From NCBI GenBank assembly GCA_945866305.1, contig CAMBGS010000004.1, forward strand, positions 1 through 47,982: a DNA stretch of 47,982 nucleotides, read 5' to 3'. Position 1 is the first letter of the stretch; the number at the start of each line of letters is the position of its first letter. This DNA is from Bifidobacterium breve (GTDB taxonomy: Bacteria; Actinomycetota; Actinomycetes; Nanopelagicales; Nanopelagicaceae). The notes beneath the pieces were generated by a model that saw nothing but the letters and a program-made list of their open reading frames with translations, was not told where the DNA came from and did not search any database. A program made the translations under genes and the position numbers. Of this stretch, positions 10,940 through 20,474 are shown one piece after another.

Positions 10940-11479
10940 ATGAGTACTTCTACTGCTTATTTTGCTACAGGTTGCTTCTGGGGTGCCGAGCGACGCTTCT
11001 GGAATTTAGCAGGAGTGGTTAATACGAGTGTTGGATATATGGGCGGTACCACTCAAAGCCCGAGTTACGAAGAAGTTTGCACAGGTCGCACCGGGCACGC
11101 AGAAATGGTGCAAGTTGATTTTGATTTAAATTTAATTTCATATCAGCGACTTTTGGAAGAGTTTTGGACGATGCACGATCCGACTTCTTTAAATGCCCAA
11201 GGCGGGGATATCGGTACGCAATATCGCAGCTCGATTTATACGACTAATACCGACCAGTTAGAGCAAGCGCTCGCCTCTCGCGAGATCTATCAGCATACCC
11301 TCTCTGAATCTGGAATTGGTGAAATTGTTACAGAAATTTTGGATGCTACAGGAGTTACTTATTATTTGGCTGAGGAATATCATCAAAAGTATTTAGCAAA
11401 GAACCCAAATGGATACGACTGCCATTCCAGCACCGGAGTGGCCTTTCCCCGAACCAGCTCAAAGTCGGTCGTGAAGTGA
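10940..11479 (+). CDS. msrA: Peptide-methionine (S)-S-oxide reductase MsrA
   Basis: FATGCFWGAERRFWNLAGVVNTSVGYMGG; EEYHQKYLAKNPNGY. Confidence 0.95.
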   Translation: MSTSTAYFATGCFWGAERRFWNLAGVVNTSVGYMGGTTQSPSYEEVCTGRTGHAEMVQVDFDLNLISYQRLLEEFWTMHDPTSLNAQGGDIGTQYRSSIYTTNTDQLEQALASREIYQHTLSESGIGEIVTEILDATGVTYYLAEEYHQKYLAKNPNGYDCHSSTGVAFPRTSSKSVVK

Positions 11480-11880
11480 ATAAAAAAATTGAAATCAGTG
11501 AAGAAGAGTTAAAGGCGAAGCTAGATCCGCTTTCTTATGAAGTTCTGCGTAATGGTGCAACTGAACGTCCATTTACCGGTGAATACACTGATTCTGAAAC
11601 AGTCGGAATATATAGATGTAAAGCCTGCAACTCCGAACTCTTCCGGTCAGAGACCAAGTTTCACTCTGGATGCGGTTGGCCATCTTTTTATGCACCGACC
11701 GCAGCTGACGCGGTTACTTTAATTGAAGATCGATCACTGGCTCCGCGGGTACGTACAGAAGTTCGTTGTGCCAGTTGCGATTCGCACCTTGGGCATGTCT
11801 TTGAGGGCGAAGGCTATGACGTCCCAACCGATCAACGTTGGTGCATTAATTCAGTCTCGATGATCCTAGAAGCAAAGTAA
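11476..11880 (+). CDS. msrB: Peptide-methionine (R)-S-oxide reductase MsrB
   Basis: CKACNSELF...FHSGCGWPSFY...RWCINSVSM; GTG start overlaps msrA stop (GTGA). Confidence 0.95.
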   Translation: MNKKIEISEEELKAKLDPLSYEVLRNGATERPFTGEYTDSETVGIYRCKACNSELFRSETKFHSGCGWPSFYAPTAADAVTLIEDRSLAPRVRTEVRCASCDSHLGHVFEGEGYDVPTDQRWCINSVSMILEAK

Positions 11881-11949
11881 ATTCTTTTTCAACTTACTTA
11901 GTTTTCTAACCGCGCAAACCCTACATTCAAGCGCGCATAGGGAATCCAC

Positions 11950-12019
11950 CTTGCAAGTTACAGGTCCAGTAGCGTACTTTTACAGTCTCTTGCAGGTTTT
12001 TTGCAGTCGCTTGCAGGTT
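11950..12019. promoter_or_regulatory. Candidate operator array upstream of LacI-family gene
   Basis: CTTGCAAGTT at 11950-11959 (containing palindrome CTTGCAAG) plus CAGTCTCTTGCAGGTT (11983-11998) and CAGTCGCTTGCAGGTT (12004-12019), spaced exactly 21 bp. Confidence 0.5.
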
Positions 12020-12046
12020 CCATAGATCAGAGAAAGCGCGAACCCA

Positions 12047-13060
12047 ATGGCCGGAATAAAGGAAGTTGCGGAAGAAGCAGGGGTTTCTACTGCAACTGTT
12101 TCGCGCGCCTTGCGCGGCTTCCAACATGTCAATGATGAAACACGCGCCAAGATTATGGCTGCGGCAGAAAAGCTTAATTATCCAATCGCACCAGTGCAGA
12201 GCAAAGGTGCTTTAGGGCGAACAAATAGCATTGGAGTTGTTGCTCCATATATTTCACGTTGGTACTTTGCCCAAGTTATCAGCGGTGCCGAACAAGCTTT
12301 ACGTGAAGCTGGTTTTGATTTACTTCTTTATAACTTTAGCCAGATGAAGGGGCGCGAACGTCTCTTTCAACACCAACACTTAAAGGGTCGCGTTGATGCG
12401 CTTATTGTGATCAGTTTGCCACCGACTGAGGAAGAGTTTGATTCCATGCTCAACCTTGGTGTGCCAGTATCGCTGGTTGGTATGCACCACAGCAATTGTT
12501 CGAGTGTTGCAATTGACGATGTTGCAGCGTCCCGTACTGCCACTCAGCATCTAGTGAATCAAGGACATAAAAAGATTGGCTTAATGTCAGGGCGCCCCGA
12601 TGATCCATTTAATTTCAGCGTGCCTCACGATCGCCGTAAAGGATTTATGCAGGTGCTTGCCGAAAATGGTTTGGAATGGGATCCATCCCGCGAGGTGCAT
12701 GGTGACTTCACAATCAATACAGCATCGCGCGCAATGGATGATTTACTTGCTCGCCCAAATCGTCCTACTGCAATCTTCTGCGAGTCCGATGAAATGGCAT
12801 TTGGAGCAATGCAGGCTGCGCGACGCCACGGATTAAAAGTTCCAGATGACATTTCAATTATTGGATTTGATGGGCATGAAATGGCGGAGTATTCAGATCT
12901 CACAACTGTTGAGCAACCAGCACAATTAATGGGAGAGATGGCTGCATGGTCAATTATGGAGAGGCTGCGGAAACCGAGCGTTGCCCCCAAATCAATGATT
13001 CTGCCTACGACGCTTGTCGTACGTAACTCAACGCGTCGCCTTTCACCAAACGAGGCATAA
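12047..13060 (+). CDS. LacI-family transcriptional regulator
   Basis: N-terminal HTH AGIKEVAEEAGVSTATVSRALRG and periplasmic-binding-like domain. Confidence 0.93.
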   Translation: MAGIKEVAEEAGVSTATVSRALRGFQHVNDETRAKIMAAAEKLNYPIAPVQSKGALGRTNSIGVVAPYISRWYFAQVISGAEQALREAGFDLLLYNFSQMKGRERLFQHQHLKGRVDALIVISLPPTEEEFDSMLNLGVPVSLVGMHHSNCSSVAIDDVAASRTATQHLVNQGHKKIGLMSGRPDDPFNFSVPHDRRKGFMQVLAENGLEWDPSREVHGDFTINTASRAMDDLLARPNRPTAIFCESDEMAFGAMQAARRHGLKVPDDISIIGFDGHEMAEYSDLTTVEQPAQLMGEMAAWSIMERLRKPSVAPKSMILPTTLVVRNSTRRLSPNEA

Positions 13061-13077
13061 ATGGCATACTCGCGCAT

Positions 13078-14244
13078 ATGAGCGAAGGTCAGATAAAGAT
13101 TCCATCGCTTGCTCTTCTGCAGACGCATCGAAGTGAAAAATGGCGGGCATTTCCACACGAAATTCTGCCACTGCCAGTTGCAGAGATGGATTTTCCAGTT
13201 GCTGAACCTATTCGCCAAATACTCAGCGAGATGGTTACAACATCAGATCTTGGATACCTCGGCTCGATTCCAGAATTGGGCCCTTCATTTGCTGGCTTTG
13301 CCAAGCGCAGATGGAGCTGGACCGTAAACCCTGATTATGTTCGAGTTGCAACCGACGTTGGAGTCGCTGTCGTAGAACTGCTTCGCGTCTTCACGAAGCC
13401 GGGGCAGAAAGTTTTATTCAGTTCTCCGGTTTATCAAAACTTCTATACCTGGATGCGTGAAACCCAAGTTGAGATGGTTGATGTGCCATTTAAAGTTGAT
13501 CCGTCATCTCCTGATGGAACTGGCTGGAGCCACGATTGGGAAGCAATTGAATCTGCTTACAAAAATGGAATCAAAGTACATATGCTTTGCAGCCCACATA
13601 ATCCATTAGGCAAGGTGTACACCCGCGAAGAATTACTTCGCATAACCGCGTTGGCAAATGAACATAATGTGGTTGTAATTTCAGATGAGATTCATGCTCC
13701 GCTTACCTTTAAGGAATCAATATTTATTCCCTTCCTATCTCTAGGCGAAGCTTCTGCCAAAGTTGGTGTGACAGTCACCGCCTCTAGCAAAGGCTGGAAT
13801 ACCGCTGGATTAAAGTGTGCAATTATTATTTCGCAGAGTGAAAAAATGCACGAAAAATTGAGTGCTCTTCCACCAGCTCTTCACTATCGGGCATCGCTGT
13901 TAGGCGCTTTTGCCACTGTTACCGCTTTTGAAAAATGTGATGACTGGCTAGATGAGGCCATTAAAATTTTAGATGAAAATAGAAATTTACTTGCAAATTT
14001 GATTTCATCACGAATTCCTGCGATTGGCTATGCACCTCCACATGCGTCCTATCTTGCATGGCTTGATATGAGTAAATTGGATTTAGGAGATGACCCAGGT
14101 AAAGCACTTACCGAGCGCGCAAAAGTTGCATTTAATTCTGGCCATATTTATGGCGCGCTGGGCAAAGATCATGTGCGATTGAACTTTGCTACTAGTCCTG
14201 CAATTATCACTGAAGCCATCGAACGCATCGCAAGAGCGCTTTAA
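13078..14244 (+). CDS. PLP-dependent aminotransferase, MalY/PatB (cystathionine beta-lyase) type
   Basis: CSPHNPLGKVYTREEL; VISDEIHAPLTF; TASSKGWNTAGLKCA. Confidence 0.85.
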   Translation: MSEGQIKIPSLALLQTHRSEKWRAFPHEILPLPVAEMDFPVAEPIRQILSEMVTTSDLGYLGSIPELGPSFAGFAKRRWSWTVNPDYVRVATDVGVAVVELLRVFTKPGQKVLFSSPVYQNFYTWMRETQVEMVDVPFKVDPSSPDGTGWSHDWEAIESAYKNGIKVHMLCSPHNPLGKVYTREELLRITALANEHNVVVISDEIHAPLTFKESIFIPFLSLGEASAKVGVTVTASSKGWNTAGLKCAIIISQSEKMHEKLSALPPALHYRASLLGAFATVTAFEKCDDWLDEAIKILDENRNLLANLISSRIPAIGYAPPHASYLAWLDMSKLDLGDDPGKALTERAKVAFNSGHIYGALGKDHVRLNFATSPAIITEAIERIARAL

Positions 14245-14260
14245 GCATCAGGATTCGGCT

Positions 14261-15811
14261 ATGGCTCTGGATAAGAAGTATGACGCGATAGTTGTTGGTG
14301 GTGGTCACAACGGTTTGGTTGCCGCTTCCTATTTGGCTCGTGCTGGAAAGAAGGTCGTACTTTTAGAGGCTGAAAGCGAGCTCGGGGGAGCAACCACAAG
14401 TGTTCGCCCCTTTCCAGAATTTGATGCGCGTTTATCTCGTTATTCATATTTAGTTTCGCTCTTGCCTGATCAAATAGTTAGTGATCTTGGAATCAATTTC
14501 AAAACACTAGAGCGTTCGATCGCTTCATATACACCATATTCAAATAAAACCGCCGGATCAGAAGGCGGACTACTCATTTCGCAGAACTGGGATGAACGTA
14601 CTTCGCAAAACTTTAAGGACTTAACTGGGTCGGATGCAGAAGGCGCTGCTTGGCAAGAGTTCTATGCTGAAATTGCAGAACTTGCGAGAAGGATTGCACC
14701 TTCTATGTTGCAGCCATTGAAGAACGCTAAAACTTTAAATGAAGAAATAGGCTTGCCGCAGACTTGGAAATATTTGATGGAGCGGCCACTCGGAGAGGTC
14801 ATTCGAGAGCGCTTCAACAATGACTTGGTGCGCGGTGTTGCGCTAACAGATGGACTGATTGGAACATTTGTATCAGCCGATGATTTACAAGCGAACCGCT
14901 GTTTTCTCTATCACCTTATTGGAAATGGCACCGGGCAATGGCGCGTACCACAAGGTGGAATGGGTGCTCTAGTAACAGAGTTAAAGCGAGTTGCGGTAGC
15001 AGCCGGAGTTGAGATTTTGCTTAACTCTCGAGTAACCGAAATAGATAGTGATGCTGGTGGAGTTTCGGTAAAAACAATTCAAGGAGATAAATTCGCAGCT
15101 TGCGATTTGCTGTTTGCCGGCGCGCCTCAAACATTGGCGAAGATTCGTGGAGATTCAAAACCGCAATCTCTAGAAGGATCACAGATGAAGATCAACATGT
15201 TGTTATCTCGCTTACCAAGACTTAAATCTGGGATGGATCCACACCTAGCATTTGCTGGAACTTTTCACGTAAATGAGAGTTACTCCCAATTAGAATCGGC
15301 ATATCAAAGCGCTAGATCAGGAATTATTCCCGATGATTTGCCGCTTGAGCTGTACTGCCATACTTTGACCGATCCAACAATTCTCTCGCCAGAGTTAGTC
15401 GAGAGCGGATATCAAACGCTCACTCTCTTTGGACTACATACCCCTGCTGCGCTATTTGATAAATCACCAGATCAGATAAAGGCAGAAGTAAAGAGCGCCG
15501 CAATTGAGAGTTTAAATCAGTACCTACTGGATCCAATCGAGTCCGTTTTAGCAGTTTGCCAAGATGGCTCGCTTGCAATTGAAGCAAAATCTCCGCTAGA
15601 TCTGGAAAGTGATATCGGTCTACCGCGGGGCAATATTTTCCACCGTGACCTAGATTTCCCGTTTATCGATAATTCAGGTGCAAGTTTAATTTGGGGATCA
15701 GAGACGAGCGATCAACATATCCATTTGGCTGGTGCGGGGGCGCGGCGCGGCGGTGGGGTTAGCGGAATAGCTGGCCATAATGCGGCGATGGCAGTACTCG
15801 CTAACGATTAG
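14261..15811 (+). CDS. NAD(P)/FAD-dependent oxidoreductase (phytoene-desaturase-like)
   Basis: N-terminal dinucleotide-binding DAIVVGGGHNGLVAASYLARAGKKVVLLEAES; start at ATG 14261 preferred. Confidence 0.88.
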   Translation: MALDKKYDAIVVGGGHNGLVAASYLARAGKKVVLLEAESELGGATTSVRPFPEFDARLSRYSYLVSLLPDQIVSDLGINFKTLERSIASYTPYSNKTAGSEGGLLISQNWDERTSQNFKDLTGSDAEGAAWQEFYAEIAELARRIAPSMLQPLKNAKTLNEEIGLPQTWKYLMERPLGEVIRERFNNDLVRGVALTDGLIGTFVSADDLQANRCFLYHLIGNGTGQWRVPQGGMGALVTELKRVAVAAGVEILLNSRVTEIDSDAGGVSVKTIQGDKFAACDLLFAGAPQTLAKIRGDSKPQSLEGSQMKINMLLSRLPRLKSGMDPHLAFAGTFHVNESYSQLESAYQSARSGIIPDDLPLELYCHTLTDPTILSPELVESGYQTLTLFGLHTPAALFDKSPDQIKAEVKSAAIESLNQYLLDPIESVLAVCQDGSLAIEAKSPLDLESDIGLPRGNIFHRDLDFPFIDNSGASLIWGSETSDQHIHLAGAGARRGGGVSGIAGHNAAMAVLAND

Positions 15812-15820
15812 GCTTAGTCC

Positions 15821-16945
15821 ATGAATTCCAAGGAGCCACAGCATCGTCCCGAAACAATAGCGATTACTGCTGGCCGCCCAGATGTCGGTGCAGATAGCGC
15901 ACTGAATCAACCAATCTCACTCAACTCAACTTTTGTGGCTGGCGGTGCAATTGGATATGGTCGATACGGAAATGAAACGTGGAGCGCACTTGAAGTTGCA
16001 ATTGCCGCACTTGAAGGAGGAAAGACGCTTTCTTATTCTTCTGGAATGGCAGCCATTAGCGCCGTGTTTTCTACTCTTCCGGTTGGAGCAAAAGTTGTTG
16101 CTTCGGATCAAGGCTATTCAGGAGTAATGACTCTGCTTGGAACTTTATCTGCGGCGAAGAAAGTCAGCGCGAAATTTGTTGCAATTGCGGACACCGCCGA
16201 AGTTATCGCTGCGCTAGATGGAGCTGATTTGCTCTGGATTGAATCACCTACAAACCCATCACTCGATGTGGCAGATTTACCAACGCTAATTAGGGAAGCA
16301 AAGTCGCGAAAAATTACCGTTGCGGTAGATAACACATTTGCTACAGCGCTAGTCCAGCAACCATTGGCCATGGGCGCAGATATTGTTATGAATTCTGTGA
16401 CCAAGTATTTGGCCGGACACAGTGATGTTGTCCTCGGTTCGCTATCTACAAACGATCCGGTTCACTTCAAGGCGCTAGAAGATGCTCGTAAATTCAATGG
16501 TTCGATCCCTGGTCCTTTTGAAGCTTGGCTGGCACTTCGCGGAATCAGAACTTTTCCGCTGCGTTTTCAGCGCGCCAGCGAAAATGCCCATGAAATTGCT
16601 AAGCGACTTAGCCAGCATCCACTTGTTACTCGCGTTCGTTACCCAGGCTTAGCAACTGATCCGCAACATGCCAAAGCGAAGGCATTCATGAAGGGTTTCG
16701 GCGCAATTGTCTCTTTTGAATACGCCGGCAGCGCAGCATCGACAGATAAAGTCTGCGAATCCTCCAAAATAGTTACTTACGCAACCAGTCTGGGTGGCGT
16801 TGAATCTCTTTGGGAACGCCGCCGTCGTTGGCCGATTGAAAGTGCCAGCGTTCCGGAAACGTTAATTCGACTTTCAGTTGGGTGCGAAAATGTCGATGAT
16901 CTTTGGGCAGATATAGATGCGGCGTTGCTCGCTGCTAAAAAGTGA
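15821..16945 (+). CDS. Trans-sulfuration family PLP enzyme (cystathionine gamma-synthase/lyase-like)
   Basis: Cys/Met metabolism PLP signature NSVTKYLAGHSDVVLGS; SLGGVESLWERR. Confidence 0.88.
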   Translation: MNSKEPQHRPETIAITAGRPDVGADSALNQPISLNSTFVAGGAIGYGRYGNETWSALEVAIAALEGGKTLSYSSGMAAISAVFSTLPVGAKVVASDQGYSGVMTLLGTLSAAKKVSAKFVAIADTAEVIAALDGADLLWIESPTNPSLDVADLPTLIREAKSRKITVAVDNTFATALVQQPLAMGADIVMNSVTKYLAGHSDVVLGSLSTNDPVHFKALEDARKFNGSIPGPFEAWLALRGIRTFPLRFQRASENAHEIAKRLSQHPLVTRVRYPGLATDPQHAKAKAFMKGFGAIVSFEYAGSAASTDKVCESSKIVTYATSLGGVESLWERRRRWPIESASVPETLIRLSVGCENVDDLWADIDAALLAAKK

Positions 16946-16976
16946 AAAGTTTTCTAAGAAGCGGTATTTTTATCCT

Positions 16977-17129
16977 ATGAAATTGCTTCGTCGCCTCCTT
17001 GCAGCGTTTGCCCTGCTTGCCGTGGCATTCCAGGCGGTAGGCAGTTTCCTTTCTTGGGCGCAGCGCCAAGATGATGCTCCAGCAGATGCTTGGATTGATG
17101 AAGATGAAGATGAATTTGAGGATGCCTAA
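16977..17129 (+). CDS. Small single-TM protein with acidic tail
   Basis: MKLLRRLLAAFALLAVAFQAVGSFLSWAQ...DEDEDEFEDA; ends just before the next ORF. Confidence 0.5.
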   Translation: MKLLRRLLAAFALLAVAFQAVGSFLSWAQRQDDAPADAWIDEDEDEFEDA

Positions 17130-17513
17130 ATGTCGCAAGAGGGTTATATACCTGGCACTTGCAATTTAGGTGTCGGTGAAATAAACCGCCGTCGTATGGT
17201 TGCGGCAATTGGATTTGTGCTTTCACTTTCAGCGCTTACAGCGCTTGTAACTACCGAAGCTTCGCGTCAAACACGTTTCGGAATATTTCTTCCGTTAATG
17301 GTCATGTCCATTGGTTGGGTGCAGTCACGAAAGAAATTTTGTTTGGCCTATGGATTAGCTGGAACTTTTAACTTTGGCAAGATGGGTCAGATTTCACGAG
17401 TTGCAGACCCAGCTGATCGCGCGGCTGATCGCCGTACTGCACTGATTATTTTTGCGCAAAGCGCACTCTACGCTTTAGCGCTAACTTTGCTTGTCGTAGC
17501 TTTACCTCTCTAA
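17130..17513 (+). CDS. Membrane protein of unknown function
   Basis: 127-aa ORF with several hydrophobic segments, convergent with GH13 gene. Confidence 0.55.
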   Translation: MSQEGYIPGTCNLGVGEINRRRMVAAIGFVLSLSALTALVTTEASRQTRFGIFLPLMVMSIGWVQSRKKFCLAYGLAGTFNFGKMGQISRVADPADRAADRRTALIIFAQSALYALALTLLVVALPL

Positions 17514-19117
17514 CGAATAGCCACCCAAGCAGCACTGGCCGCCGGCAAAGATAAAGTTCCATTTGCCAATTTAACTTCGCGATCAGATCCCAGCGCTAAC
17601 GTGCCAACGGTTGGAATCTCTATCGCGGAAGTGCCGGTATTTAAGTAAACAGCGAACTCTCCACGCGCGAACGAGAGAAGCCCGGTTTCACCACGGTCAA
17701 CCCACTCAATTTCACCCGCACCTACGAATCTATTTTTACGAATTTTAAGCGCGCTGCGATATAGATTTAAAGTACTTGAAGGATCGGTGTTCTGAGAGGA
17801 GACGGAAAACTCTCTCCATTCATTCGGTATAGGTAGCCAAGGTGAACCAGAAGAGAAGCCAAATGGAGTTTTGTCGCCGCTCCAAGGCATTGGCACGCGT
17901 GCGCCGTCACGGCCTTTTTGCAAACCTTTAGTCCTAAAGAAAGCTGGATCTTGGCGATCGCTATCTGCTAATTGTGCATCGGGCAATCCAAGTTCTTGTC
18001 CGTTATAGATATAGCAAGAACCAGGCAGCGCCAAAACAAATAAGGCAAGTGCACGAGATGCTTTAGATCCATGGCGCGAAGCCACACGCGGCGTATCGTG
18101 ATTGCTTAGCGCCCAAGTCGCAGGGGCATCCACTTGGCGCAACATTTCTAGAGTGCTACTTATACATTGGAAGAGAAAAGCAGCATCAAATGGAGCAACT
18201 AAGAGATCAAAATTAAAGACCTGTTGCAATTCATCGCCACGCACATAACGCGTTGCGCGAGCCGGAGGATGGACCCAAGCCTCAGCAACAGCCATTACTT
18301 CGCGATCGTATGAATCAAAAATTCTTCGCCAATTGCGATAGATGGCATGGACGCCTTCGCGATCAAAAAATGGAGCACTCGCCAGCAGTTCACCACGCTC
18401 TTCAGATGACATCTCGAAATCTAAGCGCAGAGCGTTGCTCAATCCCTCAGGATCATGATGATCTATCAAGATATTTTCTTTAGCTAATCCATGCGCTACA
18501 TCTATACGGAAACCATCAACTCCTAAATCAAGCCAGAATCGTAGCGTTTTCTCAAAATCACTAGCTACATCTTCGTTCTCCCAATTCAAATCTGGCTGGG
18601 ATGAATCAAAGAGATGAAGATAATACTGAGCGGTTCCATCCGAAGTTTTAATCTGCGTCCAAGCAGGGCCACCGAAGAGAGAAATCCAATTATTTGGCGG
18701 AGTTCCATCTGACTTTGCATCATAAAAGTGGAATCGCTTACGTTCAGCCGATCCCGCTTTCGATGAGATCGCTTCTGTAAACCATGCATGCTGATCAGAA
18801 AAATGATTTGGTACTACATCTACTAAAACGCGTAATTCCAATTGATGCGCACGTTTAATCAACGCACGCGCATCTTCTAAGTTTCCGAATCTTGGATCAA
18901 CACCTCGTGGATCAGCTACGTCATAACCACCATCTTTATTGGGAGAGGTGTAAAACGGACTAAGCCAGATTGCATCAGCACCGAGTGATTGCACATGTTC
19001 TAAATGGGATGTGATCCCGGGTAGGTCACCTTCGCCGTCACCATTACTGTCAAAAAAGGAGCGCGGATAGATCTGATAGATGACAGATTCTGCCCACCAT
19101 GGCGATTCTGAAATCAT
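17510..19117 (-). CDS. GH13 alpha-glucosidase / oligo-1,6-glucosidase-like
   Basis: WWAESVIYQIYPRSFFDSNGDGEGDLPGI; DGFRIDVAHGL; EAWVHP; SNHDTPR. Confidence 0.93.
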   Translation of the reverse strand: MISESPWWAESVIYQIYPRSFFDSNGDGEGDLPGITSHLEHVQSLGADAIWLSPFYTSPNKDGGYDVADPRGVDPRFGNLEDARALIKRAHQLELRVLVDVVPNHFSDQHAWFTEAISSKAGSAERKRFHFYDAKSDGTPPNNWISLFGGPAWTQIKTSDGTAQYYLHLFDSSQPDLNWENEDVASDFEKTLRFWLDLGVDGFRIDVAHGLAKENILIDHHDPEGLSNALRLDFEMSSEERGELLASAPFFDREGVHAIYRNWRRIFDSYDREVMAVAEAWVHPPARATRYVRGDELQQVFNFDLLVAPFDAAFLFQCISSTLEMLRQVDAPATWALSNHDTPRVASRHGSKASRALALFVLALPGSCYIYNGQELGLPDAQLADSDRQDPAFFRTKGLQKGRDGARVPMPWSGDKTPFGFSSGSPWLPIPNEWREFSVSSQNTDPSSTLNLYRSALKIRKNRFVGAGEIEWVDRGETGLLSFARGEFAVYLNTGTSAIEIPTVGTLALGSDREVKLANGTLSLPAASAAWVAIR

Positions 19118-19204
19118 GCCTTGACGATAGAGGAGGCAATAGAGCGCTCCAAATGAAAGTAGATGTAAATGGGCGCGCAGTTGTATCGCTTTTATAACGA
19201 TTGA

Positions 19205-19660
19205 CTATTTCTTAGGCGCAGGTGATTTTTCTGTTTGTGGACCCTTGTTTTTTGCAACAGTAGGAATTTTTGCAGGTGGTGTAGGAGCAACTGGTGGTTC
19301 CCCAAGAGCATCAATTGCTGAATCTCGCGCCACTGTTGCAGCGATAACTGCGCTCTGTCTTGCATTCATACTTTGCCGTTTTTGAATTTGAGTTTGATTA
19401 ATTGATTTTGTTGATCGAGCATCAGAGAGAGCTTTATCAATTGCTTCCTTGAAAGCACGATTTATCTCTCGTCGATTATCCTCATAAATTTTAAGGTCTT
19501 TGCGGAATTGATCTACCGCAAGTTTATGGGCTGCTTTTAAATCAGCGTTGCTTTGGTTATTCGGAATGGGAGTCTTATTGTCAGCGTTCGCTGCAGCACC
19601 AGAAATTAAGGGTGCAAAAAGTAGAACTGTTGCAACAATGGCAACTCGACTAATTCGCAT
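19205..19660 (-). CDS. Secreted protein of unknown function
   Basis: N-terminal signal peptide ISRVAIVATVLLFAPLISGAAANA, charged helical middle, Pro/Lys-rich C-terminus. Confidence 0.6.
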   Translation of the reverse strand: MRISRVAIVATVLLFAPLISGAAANADNKTPIPNNQSNADLKAAHKLAVDQFRKDLKIYEDNRREINRAFKEAIDKALSDARSTKSINQTQIQKRQSMNARQSAVIAATVARDSAIDALGEPPVAPTPPAKIPTVAKNKGPQTEKSPAPKK

Positions 19661-19702
19661 TCCAAACCTCTCTTCCTTGGATTAAGTATCTGCCAACACT
19701 TT

Positions 19703-19719
19703 GTGAAAGTTCGGTGAAA
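19703..19719. promoter_or_regulatory. Candidate response-regulator direct repeat (GTGAAA-N5-GTGAAA)
   Basis: Two GTGAAA half-sites exactly 11 bp apart in the divergent intergenic region between 19660 and 19789. Confidence 0.4.
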
Positions 19720-19788
19720 ACACCTTTTGCCTTCAAATTCTTACCTTGCTCCTTGGCTATTTAAGCATAGGCATGCGAGGCTAGTGCC

Positions 19789-20472
19789 ATGGCCGAACTG
19801 ATTCTTGTCGTCGATGACGAAGCTGGAGTTCGCGAACTATTGGGCGATGCTCTGCGTATCGCCGGTTTTGAAACGGCAACTGCCCAAGACGGAATGTCTG
19901 CGTTGACAGCAATTCGCAATAAGAAACCAGATTTATTGATTATTGATATAAATATGCCGCTGATGGATGGATTTGAGTTGGTGGAAAGACTTCGCTCTAT
20001 GGGCGATAACACCCCAGCGCTAATGTTGAGCGCTCGTGCAGATCGCATCGATGTTACTAGAGGCTTGACTCTTGGAGCAGACGACTACGTAACAAAACCA
20101 TTTGGTCTGGAAGAGCTTTTACTACGTGTTAAAGCCATTTTGCGACGTTCGCAAATTTCAGAAAACATCTCTGCTGAATTGCGCTGCGGACCAATTCTTG
20201 TGATCGAATCTAGCCACACCGTTAAATTCAATGAAGAGATAATTGATCTATCGCCCACGGAATTTAGACTTCTGCAAGTCTTAGTCGAGAACAAGAATCG
20301 AGTTCTAAGTAAGAGCCTGCTTCTGGATGAAGTTTGGGGCATTACTTTTGAATCTGAAAGTACAGTTGCCGACACTTATATTTCATACCTTCGAAAGAAA
20401 TTGCATAAGGACGGCTTTGAAGGGATTAAGACGGTTCGCGGCGTTGGCTTCGTAATTCAGGAGCCTAAGTAA
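19789..20472 (+). CDS. OmpR/PhoB-family response regulator
   Basis: Receiver (VVDDEAGVRELLG, LIIDINMPLMDG, KPFG) and winged-helix output domain. Confidence 0.92.
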   Translation: MAELILVVDDEAGVRELLGDALRIAGFETATAQDGMSALTAIRNKKPDLLIIDINMPLMDGFELVERLRSMGDNTPALMLSARADRIDVTRGLTLGADDYVTKPFGLEELLLRVKAILRRSQISENISAELRCGPILVIESSHTVKFNEEIIDLSPTEFRLLQVLVENKNRVLSKSLLLDEVWGITFESESTVADTYISYLRKKLHKDGFEGIKTVRGVGFVIQEPK

Positions 20473-20474
20473 TT

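Noticed and set aside
12625-13218. 197-aa antisense ORF
   Set aside because: Overlaps the LacI and aminotransferase genes on the other strand; composition typical of a spurious shadow ORF.
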